NCBI RefSeq assembly: GCF_002142155.1
Contig: NZ_NASD01000017.1
Span: 1 to 60,040, forward strand
Length of the DNA: 60,040 nt
Direction: 5' to 3'
Source: Gilliamella apis
GTDB taxonomy: Bacteria > Pseudomonadota > Gammaproteobacteria > Enterobacterales > Orbaceae
Both the position numbers and the translations under genes were made by a program. Shown piece by piece: positions 39,240 through 47,855 of this stretch. Position 1 is the first letter of the stretch. Each line of letters opens with the position of its first letter. The notes beneath the pieces were generated by a model. The model had not been told where the DNA came from and made no database searches. It was given only the letters and a program-made list of their open reading frames with translations.

Positions 39240-40784
39240 ATGTTGTTATGGCTTGTTTTCTTACCTGTAATTGGCGGATTTATTGGTTGGCTTTGTCATG
39301 TATTTTTACAGAGAATCATGACTTCAACCGATATACAGTTGCGTTGGCAACGTTTACCAATGATGATTGCTCTTACAACCATATTAATCACGTTTATTTT
39401 GGTAATTGTTTTATGGGCAGATGCAAGCAGTTCTTTAGAACAAAGTCCAAACTGGATTAAAGAAGTTAATATTGATTGGATCCCTTTACTTGGTATTCAT
39501 TTTCATTTGGTATTAGATGGTTTATCTTTGATTGTTATTAGTTCAACACTCTTTGTTGTATTGTTAGTTATTGTTTATTCTAGTAAAGAAAATCTTAATA
39601 ATGTCGGATTATTTTATTTATGTGTATTATTTATGGCATCAGCCATTATGATGTTATTTGTAATCACTGATCTGTTTTTAATGTTTTTCTTTTGGGAAGC
39701 GGTAGCTATTCCAATCTATTTTTTAATTTCGTTGTGGGGCAGACGAGATTTAAATTCACAATTACGTTTTAATGGTGCTAGCAAATTTTTAATTTACACT
39801 CAGATAAGTAGCCTACTAATGCTAATATCGATTGTATCATTGGCCTTAATCAACTGGAACATAACGGCGAAATGGACTTTTGATTATCAAATTTTAACTA
39901 ATACGCCGATTTCAAGTAATACCGAATTTTTATTAATGCTAGGCTTTTTAGCTGCTTTTATTATACGTATTCCTTTAATCCCTTTTCATAATTGGTTTAT
40001 TGAAGCACATATTGAATCGTCAACAAGTGGTTCGATGATGATAAGTGGTTTGTTAGTTAATACAGCAGCATTTGGTTTATTACGTTTTGTGATCCCACTT
40101 TTTCCTAATGCTTCGCTAACAATTATGCCGTTTATTTTAGTGTTGGCTATATGTACGTTGTTTTATACCGCTTTACTTGCTTTTAATCAGACAGATATTA
40201 AGAAGCTGATTGCTTATATCCATATTGCTTTAATGGGATTTGTCACGGCTATTATTTATAGCGGCTCAGTTATTGCTTTCCAAGGTGTTGTTATTCAAAT
40301 GATAGCTGTTAATTTAGCTATTGTTGGTATGTTTATAATAAGTGGTTTGTTAGCAGAATGTTATTTAACCCGAAACATTAATCAATTCGTTGGATTAAAA
40401 GAGCAAGTAAAGTATTTGTCTTCTTTTACTCTATTTTTTATGTTAGCTGTGTTAGGTATTCCAGGAACGGCTAACTTTGTTGGTAATTATATGATGTTAT
40501 TAGGTAGTTATAACTCATATCCTTATTACACTATCTTACTGGCAATTGGATTATTGTTATTGTCGATATCGTTAATTATTCGCATGCAACCTATTTTTTA
40601 TGGCGTAGTTGATAAAATTACGGTTACAAAACACTTGCTGAGTAAAAAAGATATTTTTCTATTGTCTAGTGTGCTTATTGTATTAATTTTTATTGGATTA
40701 TATCCAAAAATGGTTTTAGATATGTCTTATTCTATTGTCAACCAAACACTGCAATATATAATTACTGAAAGAGTGGGAGAGTAA
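39240..40784 (+). CDS. nuoM: NuoM-like antiporter subunit, key residues lost
   Basis: A protein of about 514 residues (E. coli NuoM 509). From the ATG at 39240 the sequence MLLWLVFLPVIGGF matches the E. coli start MLLPWLILIPFIGGF. Glu144 is kept (FFFWEAVAIPIYFLI). Changed relative to E. coli: Lys234 to Arg (AFIIRIPLIP), Lys265 to Asn (LLVNTAAFGLLRF), His322 to Leu, His348 to Val and Glu407 to Asn (NFVGNYMML). Lys234 and Glu407 are essential or near-essential for proton translocation in E. coli. Overall similarity remains high (NTAAFGLLRF, LFPNAS, QTDIKKLIAY), so it is a true NuoM descendant that has lost its pump residues. Confidence 0.9.
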   Translation: MLLWLVFLPVIGGFIGWLCHVFLQRIMTSTDIQLRWQRLPMMIALTTILITFILVIVLWADASSSLEQSPNWIKEVNIDWIPLLGIHFHLVLDGLSLIVISSTLFVVLLVIVYSSKENLNNVGLFYLCVLFMASAIMMLFVITDLFLMFFFWEAVAIPIYFLISLWGRRDLNSQLRFNGASKFLIYTQISSLLMLISIVSLALINWNITAKWTFDYQILTNTPISSNTEFLLMLGFLAAFIIRIPLIPFHNWFIEAHIESSTSGSMMISGLLVNTAAFGLLRFVIPLFPNASLTIMPFILVLAICTLFYTALLAFNQTDIKKLIAYIHIALMGFVTAIIYSGSVIAFQGVVIQMIAVNLAIVGMFIISGLLAECYLTRNINQFVGLKEQVKYLSSFTLFFMLAVLGIPGTANFVGNYMMLLGSYNSYPYYTILLAIGLLLLSISLIIRMQPIFYGVVDKITVTKHLLSKKDIFLLSSVLIVLIFIGLYPKMVLDMSYSIVNQTLQYIITERVGE

Positions 40785-40790
40785 TAACTT

Positions 40791-42509
40791 ATGATAGCTT
40801 TATTGCCAATATTTATATTGAGCTTTGCCATAATAGTTTTGCTCATCGCATTATTTATTTTCAAAATAGATACTAAAAAATGTGCTACTTTAACCATATC
40901 GGGATTAATTTTTGCATTAGTTTTCTCAGCAATTTTGGGGTATAAAATTTCATTTAATACCCAAGCAATATCAGATATTAGTAGTGACAATATGCAAATA
41001 TCTGTTTCTTCGCCACTAGATACTAGTGATAAAACGCCTGCAACTGAACAAACGGTAGCTATTGATGCCGTACCTACAGAACAAGAAATCACTACTTCGG
41101 AAAATTCGGAAATTACAGAGTCTGTTACAGAAAATAATGATATGGTTGGATCGTCACCTAATGTAGATGATACTCAGCAGAATGATGCTAATAACGAATG
41201 GGGAGCTCATCATGTTACTGCGTTATTTACTTGTGATGGTTATGGGTTACTTTATACCAGCTTAATTTTAATCATTTCAATTGTGGTCGCATCATTAGCT
41301 TATCGATGGTTTGTACAAGAAGAAATCAACCATGGATTATTCTATATAATTTTACTATTTATGACATTAGGCGGAATCACTTTAGTTTATGCTAGTCATT
41401 TAATGTCATTCTTTCTTGGAATTGAATTACTTTCGATTCCATTTATTGGCTTAATCGGCTATCAATACATCCAAACCCATGCGCTAGAAGCTGCGATTAA
41501 ATATATGATTTTGTCTGCCATTGCTAGTTCATTTTTGTTAATGGGTATTGCTTTTTATTATGCTACGACTGGCGAGCTGACATTTAGTGGTTTAAGTTAT
41601 CAATTATCAACCATGACCTATCCAAGTACATTATTATTAATTGGTATTTGTTTAATGTTAGTTGGTATTGGTTTTAAACTTTCGCTGGTACCTTTTCAAC
41701 TTTGGTTACCTGACGTTTACCAAGGGGCTCCGACAGTTGTTTCATTACTACTATCAACGGTAGGTAAAGTCGCCGTGTTTTGTGCTATTGCCAGACTATT
41801 TTTATTAGCACCAATAGTAAATAATGAAACAATCCGTATTATTTTGGTTATTATGGCCTTTTGTTCAATTTTATGGGGAAATTTATTGGCATTAATGCAA
41901 AGTAGCTTAAAAAGGTTATTGGCTTATTCCTCAGTTGCCCATTTTGGCTATCTTTTACTGGCTTTAATTGCCGTGCAGTATCAGGTGCTCGCTTTAGAAA
42001 CAATAGGTGTTTATTTAATTGGCTACATTTTTGCCAACATCTGTGTTTTAGGCGTGATCAGCTTAGAATCCCATTCCAATGAGTTACAAGATCATGAAAA
42101 AGAAATTGATCTTTCAGGATTATTTTGGCGTCGCCCTATTTTAGCCTTGGCAATGGGAGTTGGTTTATTATCTCTAGCAGGTGCACCACTTACAGCAGGT
42201 TTTGTAGGACGTTTTCTTTTAGTACTATTAGGTGTGACGGCTGAGTTATGGTGGTTAATTGCTGCAGTAGTGATTGGTAGTACTATAGGTTTATATTTCT
42301 ACTCACGACTTATTCTTAATCTTTATATTAGGCCTCCTACCAGCCATGATGATTTCTCAGGTAATAATTCTATTATTAAATTGAAATGGCAAGATATAAA
42401 AGTGAGTGAATTATTTATTGTTATCGCAGCATTATTAACCATGGTATGTGGTGTTTATCCTAAATGGTTATTTAACTTGGTTAGTATGGCACAATATTTA
42501 ACGACTTAA
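40791..42509 (+). CDS. nuoN: NuoN-like antiporter subunit with a long loop insertion
   Basis: A 572-residue protein, about 87 longer than E. coli NuoN (485). The extra sequence is a Ser/Thr/Glu/Asp-rich stretch at about 58-140, between the second and third helices, where E. coli has a short loop. Kept: Glu212 (FFLGIELLSIP, E. coli Glu133), Lys296 (GFKLSLVPF, Lys217), Lys326 (Lys247) and His384 (His305). Changed: Lys395 to Arg474 (GFVGRFLL). It is the least altered of the five nuo products. It ends the block; yajC follows 182 bp later with its own ribosome binding site. Confidence 0.9.
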   Translation: MIALLPIFILSFAIIVLLIALFIFKIDTKKCATLTISGLIFALVFSAILGYKISFNTQAISDISSDNMQISVSSPLDTSDKTPATEQTVAIDAVPTEQEITTSENSEITESVTENNDMVGSSPNVDDTQQNDANNEWGAHHVTALFTCDGYGLLYTSLILIISIVVASLAYRWFVQEEINHGLFYIILLFMTLGGITLVYASHLMSFFLGIELLSIPFIGLIGYQYIQTHALEAAIKYMILSAIASSFLLMGIAFYYATTGELTFSGLSYQLSTMTYPSTLLLIGICLMLVGIGFKLSLVPFQLWLPDVYQGAPTVVSLLLSTVGKVAVFCAIARLFLLAPIVNNETIRIILVIMAFCSILWGNLLALMQSSLKRLLAYSSVAHFGYLLLALIAVQYQVLALETIGVYLIGYIFANICVLGVISLESHSNELQDHEKEIDLSGLFWRRPILALAMGVGLLSLAGAPLTAGFVGRFLLVLLGVTAELWWLIAAVVIGSTIGLYFYSRLILNLYIRPPTSHDDFSGNNSIIKLKWQDIKVSELFIVIAALLTMVCGVYPKWLFNLVSMAQYLTT

Positions 42510-42691
42510 TTTTTTTGCTGGTTCATTGTTGGCGGGTACTGTATTTATTTAGTTAATTGAATAAAATTGTTAATAATAGCGATATTTGTTGTTAACTTAA
42601 AAGATATTGGCAAGAAATAGTTAATAATCGATTTATTTATTGTGTTATAATTCTGCACTTTAATATTTTTATATTCATTAAGAGGACCAAT

Positions 42692-43021
42692 ATGGACTTT
42701 TTTATTTCTAATGCATACGCAGCTGATGGTGCTCAGCCTGGTGGCGATTACATAATGCCAATTATGTTGGTGGTGTTTGGGCTATTTTTCTATTTTATGA
42801 TTATGCGTCCACAACAAAAACGTGCTAAAGCACATCGTGAGTTAATGGCTTCTATTTCAAAAGGTGATGAAGTATTAACTAATGGTGGACTTATTGGTCG
42901 AGTATCAAAAGTTAATGAAAATGGTTATATTGTGTTAGAGTTAAATGATACAACTGAAGTTGTTATCAAACGTGACTTCATCACATCGGTATTACCAAAA
43001 GGAACAATGAAATCATTATAA
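42692..43021 (+). CDS. yajC: Preprotein translocase accessory subunit YajC
   Basis: A 109-residue single-span inner-membrane protein. PIMLVVFGLFFYFMIMRPQQ (about 23-42) and KRAKAHRELMASISKGDEVL (about 43-62) followed by TNGGLIGRV are typical. It associates with SecDF-YajC, which aids SecYEG export. GAGGA precedes the ATG. In E. coli tgt and queA lie upstream; here nuoN does. secD follows after 58 bp. Confidence 0.95.
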   Translation: MDFFISNAYAADGAQPGGDYIMPIMLVVFGLFFYFMIMRPQQKRAKAHRELMASISKGDEVLTNGGLIGRVSKVNENGYIVLELNDTTEVVIKRDFITSVLPKGTMKSL

Positions 43022-43079
43022 TAGATTTTGCTATTATAATTCATTGTATTAATTATCTAATCCCACAAGAGAATATGTC

Positions 43080-44936
43080 GTGCTAAATCGCTATCCTTTG
43101 TGGAAGTACATTATGTTGGTCGTCGTGATTTGCGTCGGCCTACTTTATGCTCTTCCAAATATTTATGGTGAAGATCCCGCTATACAAATTTCAGGTTCAA
43201 ATAGTGCCGAAATTAATGTTGCTACGCAAGATAAAGTCAAACAACTTTTGGTGAAAAATCAAATTGAACCTAAATCACTAGTTTATGAAAATAAATCTAT
43301 TTTAATTCGTTTAAGTGATAATGATACTCAGCTGAAAGCTAAGGAATTAATATCACAAGAATTAGGTGATGATTATACTGTTGCACTAAATCTAGCGCCT
43401 GCAACACCATCATGGTTAACAATGATTGGTGCCGAACCCATGAAATTAGGGCTTGATTTGCGTGGTGGTGTGCATTTCTTAATGGAAGTAGATATGACTA
43501 CTGCGTTAAGTAAATTGACAGAACAATCGATTGAAAATTTAAAAGCAGAGTTCAATAAAAATAATCTAAATTACAAAGCATTAAATAAAAGTAGTAATCA
43601 ACAAATCTTAATGCAATTCGATAATACAGAAGATCGAAACAAAGCTATTACTAAAATTAATGGATTGCAAGATTATGAATTAACTTCGCAAAGTGAAAAT
43701 AGCATCGTTATTAGTGTCAGCCAACAGCGGCTACAACAAGCTAAAAGTGATGCTGTACAACAAAATACCACCATTTTGCGTAATCGTGTTAATCAATTAG
43801 GTGTTGCTGAACCAATTGTTCAACGTCAAGGTTCTGATCGTATTGTTGTTGAGTTACCTGGTATTCAAGATACTGCATTAGCTAAACGAATTTTAGGTGC
43901 AACTGCAACCCTCGAGTTTAGACAAGTAAATGAAGATGGTTCAACTGACTTAGAAGCTATTTTAAAAGGTGAAATGCGTGTTCCATATGGTTCTGAAATA
44001 AAATATATGGAAAATGGTCGTCCGGTCTTACTTTATAAACGTGTAGTATTAACAGGTGATCATATTACCGATTCTTCATTTAGAGTAAATGAATATAGCC
44101 AGCCTGAAGTTTCTATTAACTTAGATAGTGCTGGTGGCAAAACTATGCTTGATTTCACGCAGAAACATCTGAAAAAAGCAATGGCAACATTATTTGTTGA
44201 ATATAAAGATACTGGAAAACGTGATGAAAATGATAAACCAATTCTTGAAAAACAAGAGAGAGTTATCAATGTAGCAACGATCCAAGGTATTTTTAGTGAC
44301 CGATTCCAAGTAACTGGGATTAGTAGTGTTGATGAAGCTAGAAACTTATCACTACTATTAAGAGCAGGTGCATTGATTGCGCCGATCCAAATAATTGAAG
44401 AACGTACCGTTGGTCCGTCAATGGGGCAAGAAAATATTACTCAAGGTTTAGAATCTTGTGTATGGGGATTATTAATTTCGGTAATCTTTATGTTAGTGGT
44501 ATATCGTTTATTTGGTGTATTCGCTAGCCTTGCATTAGTTGCAAACTTAATTCTTATTGTTGGTGCAATGTCTTTATTACCTGGGGCAACATTAAGTATG
44601 CCAGGTATTGCCGGTATTGTACTAACTGTAGGTATGGCAGTTGATGCGAATGTTTTAATTAATGAGCGTATAAAAGAAGAGCTCAGTAATGGTCGAGGTG
44701 TCCAACATGCAATTAACGAAGGTTATGCTGGCGCTTGGAGTAGTATTTTTGATGCCAATATTACCACATTAATAACTGCGATTATTCTTTATGCAGTAGG
44801 TACAGGTTCTATCAAAGGCTTTGCCATTACATTAGGTATCGGTATTGTAACATCGATGTTTACCTCGATCGTAGGGACTCGAGCTCTGGCCAATCTTATT
44901 TATGGTGGTCGTCGCGTCAATAAGTTATCAATTTAG
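43080..44936 (+). CDS. secD: Protein export membrane protein SecD
   Basis: A 618-residue RND-superfamily protein (E. coli 615). MLNRYPLWKYIML at the start, GLDLRGGVHFLMEVD (about 121-135), the periplasmic P1 domain, and TM motifs MPGIAGIVLTVGMAVDANVL (about 506-525, proton-relay Asp) and NERIKEEL are present. With SecF it uses proton motive force to pull exported proteins. The GTG start matches the E. coli N-terminus. Confidence 0.97.
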   Translation: MLNRYPLWKYIMLVVVICVGLLYALPNIYGEDPAIQISGSNSAEINVATQDKVKQLLVKNQIEPKSLVYENKSILIRLSDNDTQLKAKELISQELGDDYTVALNLAPATPSWLTMIGAEPMKLGLDLRGGVHFLMEVDMTTALSKLTEQSIENLKAEFNKNNLNYKALNKSSNQQILMQFDNTEDRNKAITKINGLQDYELTSQSENSIVISVSQQRLQQAKSDAVQQNTTILRNRVNQLGVAEPIVQRQGSDRIVVELPGIQDTALAKRILGATATLEFRQVNEDGSTDLEAILKGEMRVPYGSEIKYMENGRPVLLYKRVVLTGDHITDSSFRVNEYSQPEVSINLDSAGGKTMLDFTQKHLKKAMATLFVEYKDTGKRDENDKPILEKQERVINVATIQGIFSDRFQVTGISSVDEARNLSLLLRAGALIAPIQIIEERTVGPSMGQENITQGLESCVWGLLISVIFMLVVYRLFGVFASLALVANLILIVGAMSLLPGATLSMPGIAGIVLTVGMAVDANVLINERIKEELSNGRGVQHAINEGYAGAWSSIFDANITTLITAIILYAVGTGSIKGFAITLGIGIVTSMFTSIVGTRALANLIYGGRRVNKLSI

Positions 44937-44945
44937 AGGTTTATT

Positions 44946-45947
44946 GTGACTATTAATAAAAAAGAAAATCATGATGTTAGAGAATTAAATCATGGACGAA
45001 GAGTACTCGACTTTTTAAAATTTGGCTTCATCGCTTTTGTTATCTCAATGTTATTGGTTGTTGCTTCATTTGTGGTTGTTCTTGTTAAAGGCTTTAATCT
45101 TGGACAGGATTTTACCGGTGGCACCACAGTTGAACTGACAGTAACTAAAGCCGTAAATCTTGATGATTTACGTAATAGTTTACGTGATGCAGGTTATCAT
45201 GAACCAGTCGTTCAGTATTATGGCAGCAGTAAAGATATTATTATCCGTTTAGCCACCGCCAATCAAAATGAGGGTAGTGCATCATCTGCAATTGATAATG
45301 CATTAGGTACTAAAATCTCTAATTTAGTACATAAAGATATTGATAGTAATGCTGAAATTAAGCGAGTTGAATTCGTTGGTCCTACGGTTGGTTCTGAATT
45401 AGCTCAAGATGGTATTTTGGCGATCTGCGCCGCATTAATATGTATCTTAATTTATATTGCATTTCGATTTGAATGGCGATTTGGTACTGGTGCTGTTGTA
45501 GCATTAGCGCATGACGTCGTCATTACCGCGGGCTATTTATCACTCTTTGATCGTGAATTAGATTTAACCATTATTGCAGCAATGTTATCTATAATTGGTT
45601 ATTCACTTAATGATACTATCGTTGTATTCGATCGAATTCGTGAGAATTTTAGAAAAATACGACGTGCGTCGCCATATGATGTTATCAACATCTCATTAAC
45701 TCAAACATTACATCGAACCTTAATGACATCTGGCACAACGTTAGCCGTTGTTATTATCTTATATATTTTCGGTGGTTCAATGTTAAAAGGTTTCTCTGAA
45801 ACATTAGGGGTTGGTATTGTGTTAGGTACAATTTCATCAATTTATGTAGCAGCATATATGTCGCTTAAATTAGGTGTGAAACGTGAACACTTTATGCCAC
45901 CAAAAGTTGAAGCAGAAGGCGCGGATCAAAACGCAATTTTACGTTAA
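44946..45947 (+). CDS. secF: Protein export membrane protein SecF
   Basis: A 333-residue partner of SecD (E. coli 323). FNLGQDFTGGTTVELTV (about 50-66), VEFVGPTVGSELAQDG and the TM4 motif SIIGYSLNDTIVVFDRIREN (about 215-234, essential Asp) are clear. The GTG start at 44946 has GAGG seven bases upstream. The gene ends the yajC-secD-secF operon, which a strong hairpin closes. Confidence 0.97.
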   Translation: MTINKKENHDVRELNHGRRVLDFLKFGFIAFVISMLLVVASFVVVLVKGFNLGQDFTGGTTVELTVTKAVNLDDLRNSLRDAGYHEPVVQYYGSSKDIIIRLATANQNEGSASSAIDNALGTKISNLVHKDIDSNAEIKRVEFVGPTVGSELAQDGILAICAALICILIYIAFRFEWRFGTGAVVALAHDVVITAGYLSLFDRELDLTIIAAMLSIIGYSLNDTIVVFDRIRENFRKIRRASPYDVINISLTQTLHRTLMTSGTTLAVVIILYIFGGSMLKGFSETLGVGIVLGTISSIYVAAYMSLKLGVKREHFMPPKVEAEGADQNAILR

Positions 45948-45953
45948 TCATTC

Positions 45954-45993
45954 AAGCTCTGTCATAGCCTGACAGAGCTTTGTTAGCTTTTTT
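45954..45993 (+). terminator. Terminator after secF
   Basis: A perfect 11-bp stem AAGCTCTGTCA (45954-45964) and TGACAGAGCTT (45970-45980) is followed by TGTTAGC and then a T-rich run. Confidence 0.82.
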
Positions 45994-46069
45994 TTGAGCA
46001 AATAATATTAATTTATTTGACACCCTTTAACTAGTTGCATATTATTAGCCACAGTTTTTCATCCCTTTA

Positions 46070-46145
46070 GGGGCCATAGCTCAGCTGGGAGAGCGCAACG
46101 CTGGCAGCGTTGAGGTCAGGGGTTCGATCCCCCTTGGCTCCACCA
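46070..46145 (+). tRNA. tRNA-Ala (GGC)
   Basis: A 76-nt cloverleaf from GGGGCCATAGCTCAGCTGGG to an encoded CCA. The anticodon stem-loop CAACGCTGGCAGCGTTG carries GGC. It lies between secF and the accessory genes, a common place for island insertion, though I see no duplicated 3' end downstream. Confidence 0.97.
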
Positions 46146-46229
46146 ATTCTAAATTCTGCAATTCAAATCCTTTTAGAAATATTTATACAGTGCTAAGATA
46201 GCAAAACTAGCAATTATTAGTCATTAAAT

Positions 46230-46547
46230 ATGATTCAATACAATCCAAAAATCTTAGCAAATGAATGTCGTGATATGAATGATATTCGAGCGGAAATTGA
46301 TAATATAGATCATCTGGTAATTCAATTACTCGCAACTCGTTTTGACTATGTTAAAACAGCAAGCCAATTCAAAAAAAATACTACCGATGTGCAAGCTAAA
46401 GAACGTTTTAATAGCATGCTTGAGCAACGTAAACTTTGGGCTGATGAGTTAGGTCTCAATGGCGATGTAATTAAAGAATTGTATGCTAACTTAGTTAGAT
46501 ATTTTATTGATGAAGAATTAAAGTATTTTAATAATAATGGTAAATAA
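46230..46547 (+). CDS. PchB-like chorismate mutase/isochorismate lyase
   Basis: A 105-residue all-helical AroQ-class protein. DIRAEIDNIDHLVIQLLATR (about 19-38), FDYVKTASQFK (about 39-49), ERF-SMLEQRKLWADELGL and the C-terminal RYFIDEELKYF closely follow the layout of Pseudomonas PchB, which splits isochorismate to salicylate and pyruvate and has weak chorismate mutase activity. No isochorismate synthase (PchA) or siderophore genes are nearby, so salicylate production is uncertain. It overlaps or abuts the ClbS-like gene, and the two are surely cotranscribed. Confidence 0.75.
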   Translation: MIQYNPKILANECRDMNDIRAEIDNIDHLVIQLLATRFDYVKTASQFKKNTTDVQAKERFNSMLEQRKLWADELGLNGDVIKELYANLVRYFIDEELKYFNNNGK

Positions 46548-46548
46548 A

Positions 46549-47061
46549 ATGAATTACGCCAATAAACAACAACTATTAGATGAAATTAACAAAACAGCTA
46601 AGCTATTTATTGATGAATTCAGTGAATTAAGCGAAGCCGAAAAAGATAAATTAATTGAAGGTGTTGATCGAACGCCAGCACAAATGATTGCTTATCAACT
46701 TGGATGGTTAGATCTTGTTAAATCTTGGGATGATGCTGAACTTGCTGAGCAAACCCCTGTATTGCCAGCGGAAGGATATAAATGGAATCAGTTAGGTGAA
46801 TTATACCAACATTTTTATAAAATATATCAAGATTATTCATTACAAGAGCTGATTCAATTATTTAAGCAGAAACTGACTACTTGGAATAGTTGGATTGAGT
46901 CATTAGATGATAATACGCTTTTTACTAAAGATGCTCGCAATTGGACAAAACCTTATCCTTCAGCATGGCCTGTGGCACGATTTATTCATATTAATTCAGT
47001 TGCGCCATTTAAATCTTTTAGAACTAAAATCAGGAAATGGAAAAAACTAAATTCACATTAG
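46549..47061 (+). CDS. ClbS/DfsB family four-helix protein
   Basis: A protein of about 170 residues of the ClbS/DfsB/IRC4 (DUF1706) family. NKQQLLDEINKTAKLF at the start, DRTPAQMIAYQLGWLDLVKSW (trimmed here to PAQMIAYQLGWLDLVKSW), LPAEGYKWNQLGELYQHFYK and the C-terminal RFIHINSVAPFKSFRTKIRK line up with E. coli ClbS, a cyclopropane hydrolase that protects colibactin producers from their own genotoxin. The start may be 46549 or 46537; neither has a strong ribosome binding site. No colibactin synthesis genes are in the window, so it could be a stand-alone immunity protein or have another substrate. Confidence 0.78.
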   Translation: MNYANKQQLLDEINKTAKLFIDEFSELSEAEKDKLIEGVDRTPAQMIAYQLGWLDLVKSWDDAELAEQTPVLPAEGYKWNQLGELYQHFYKIYQDYSLQELIQLFKQKLTTWNSWIESLDDNTLFTKDARNWTKPYPSAWPVARFIHINSVAPFKSFRTKIRKWKKLNSH

Positions 47062-47096
47062 TAACATCATAACAATTTTTTAAATGGATAGAAAAA

Positions 47097-47330
47097 ATGG
47101 CCTTTTCAGAATTAGAAAAAGAACAATTGCTACAACTTAAATATGTTGGCGATAAAATTATTGAAAGATTACAACAGATGGAATTAGATTCCTTCGAAAA
47201 ACTACGTAATAGCAATTTAGATGAAATATTAAATAAAGGTGCTTTACTAACTGGATCATCATGTTGGAAAAATAGCCATCAAGCTAAAACAGCCATCCAA
47301 AATATTTTGGCTTGGGTTAATCAAAGCTAA
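47097..47330 (+). CDS. Small helix-hairpin-helix protein
   Basis: A 77-residue protein. KYVGDKIIERLQQMELDSFE (about 15-34) has the helix-hairpin-helix layout of Cdd1-type and TfoX C-terminal domains (here -VG-K---RL---G-like with Gly relaxed), and SSCWKNSHQAKTAI follows. HhH modules bind DNA non-specifically or mediate contacts. It is the third gene of the PchB-like/ClbS-like group, 35 bp after ClbS, on the same strand. I cannot assign a role. Confidence 0.6.
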   Translation: MAFSELEKEQLLQLKYVGDKIIERLQQMELDSFEKLRNSNLDEILNKGALLTGSSCWKNSHQAKTAIQNILAWVNQS

Positions 47331-47347
47331 TTAATATTTTATTCTAG

Positions 47348-47713
47348 CTAATTACTAAATCTATGCTTATCCCTATGTATATAAGGAACAATCTGCGCAG
47401 TGTGCCATCGAGCCTTAAGCTTTATCTTTTTGTTTTGGCTTACTTTCTTGATACCATGGTGATAATGCTTGCCATGGTGTATACCATCAGGTGATTCCTG
47501 TGTATTAAAGCGTGCTTCATGAATATCAAGTAATGTTTTACTTATATGATTAAATAAACCATGTGTATCGAGCAAAGCAAATTCTATGTTGATTAGTGCG
47601 TCTTGTACATTGAATTCAATATTTACGCCAGTCATTTTTTTACCTATACTATTTAAAAGGTATTCGCGGGCAGTCTCCGACAGGACCTCCAATCCCACGC
47701 GCAGCCTACCCAA
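47348..47713 (-). pseudogene. Phage tail-completion (gpG/gpS-like) remnant
   Basis: From an internal ATG near 47635 the frame reads about 95 residues resembling Mu gpG/P2 gpS-type virion morphogenesis proteins: a hydrophobic helix, then LLDIHEARFNTQESPDG (family pattern L---R-RF----PDG) and QNKKIKLK in place of the usual basic stretch before LTE-G-L. The conserved Trp after PDG is missing, and the C-terminus runs through a degenerate CRISPR repeat, so the natural end is gone. The upstream 26 residues are probably not native. No other intact phage gene flanks it. I read it as a decayed fragment. The sequence resemblance is modest. Confidence 0.45.
47363..47391 (-). repeat. Degenerate, detached CRISPR repeat
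   Basis: This 29-bp stretch matches the array repeat at 23 of 29 positions, in the same orientation, with the core TTATCCCTATGT intact. It is 511 bp from the distal end of the array. It suggests that the array once extended further or was split by the intervening phage-like sequence. Confidence 0.75.
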
Positions 47714-47855
47714 CGTGTCGGCGGTTGGGTTTTATTTTATGTTCATTTAAATACTCTAATACAGCTAACATTGGCTTAACCTCACCATCAATCATAAAAC
47801 GTTAGATATAGCGACGGCGAACTACTGATTTTTGCAGATGATCAAAGTATTCCAT
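47706..47855 (-). pseudogene. Short decayed ORF with in-frame stop
   Basis: Reading from the ATG at 47855, preceded by GGGTGAGG, gives 50 codons with one internal TAA at codon 18 (47802-47804): MEYFDHLQKSVVRRRYI, stop, RFMIDGEVKPMLAVLEYL and so on to TAG at 47706. The good ribosome binding site and sensible residues on both sides of the stop suggest a broken gene. I do not recognise the family. It is directly upstream of the gpG-like remnant on the same strand, so it is probably phage-derived too. Confidence 0.4.
47708..47737 (+). terminator. Hairpin with T-rich tail in the phage remnant
   Basis: ACCCAAC (47708-47714) pairs with GTTGGGT (47724-47730) and is followed by TTTATTTTAT. On the plus strand it could stop transcription coming from the PchB-like operon before it runs antisense into the array. 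Confidence 0.5.
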
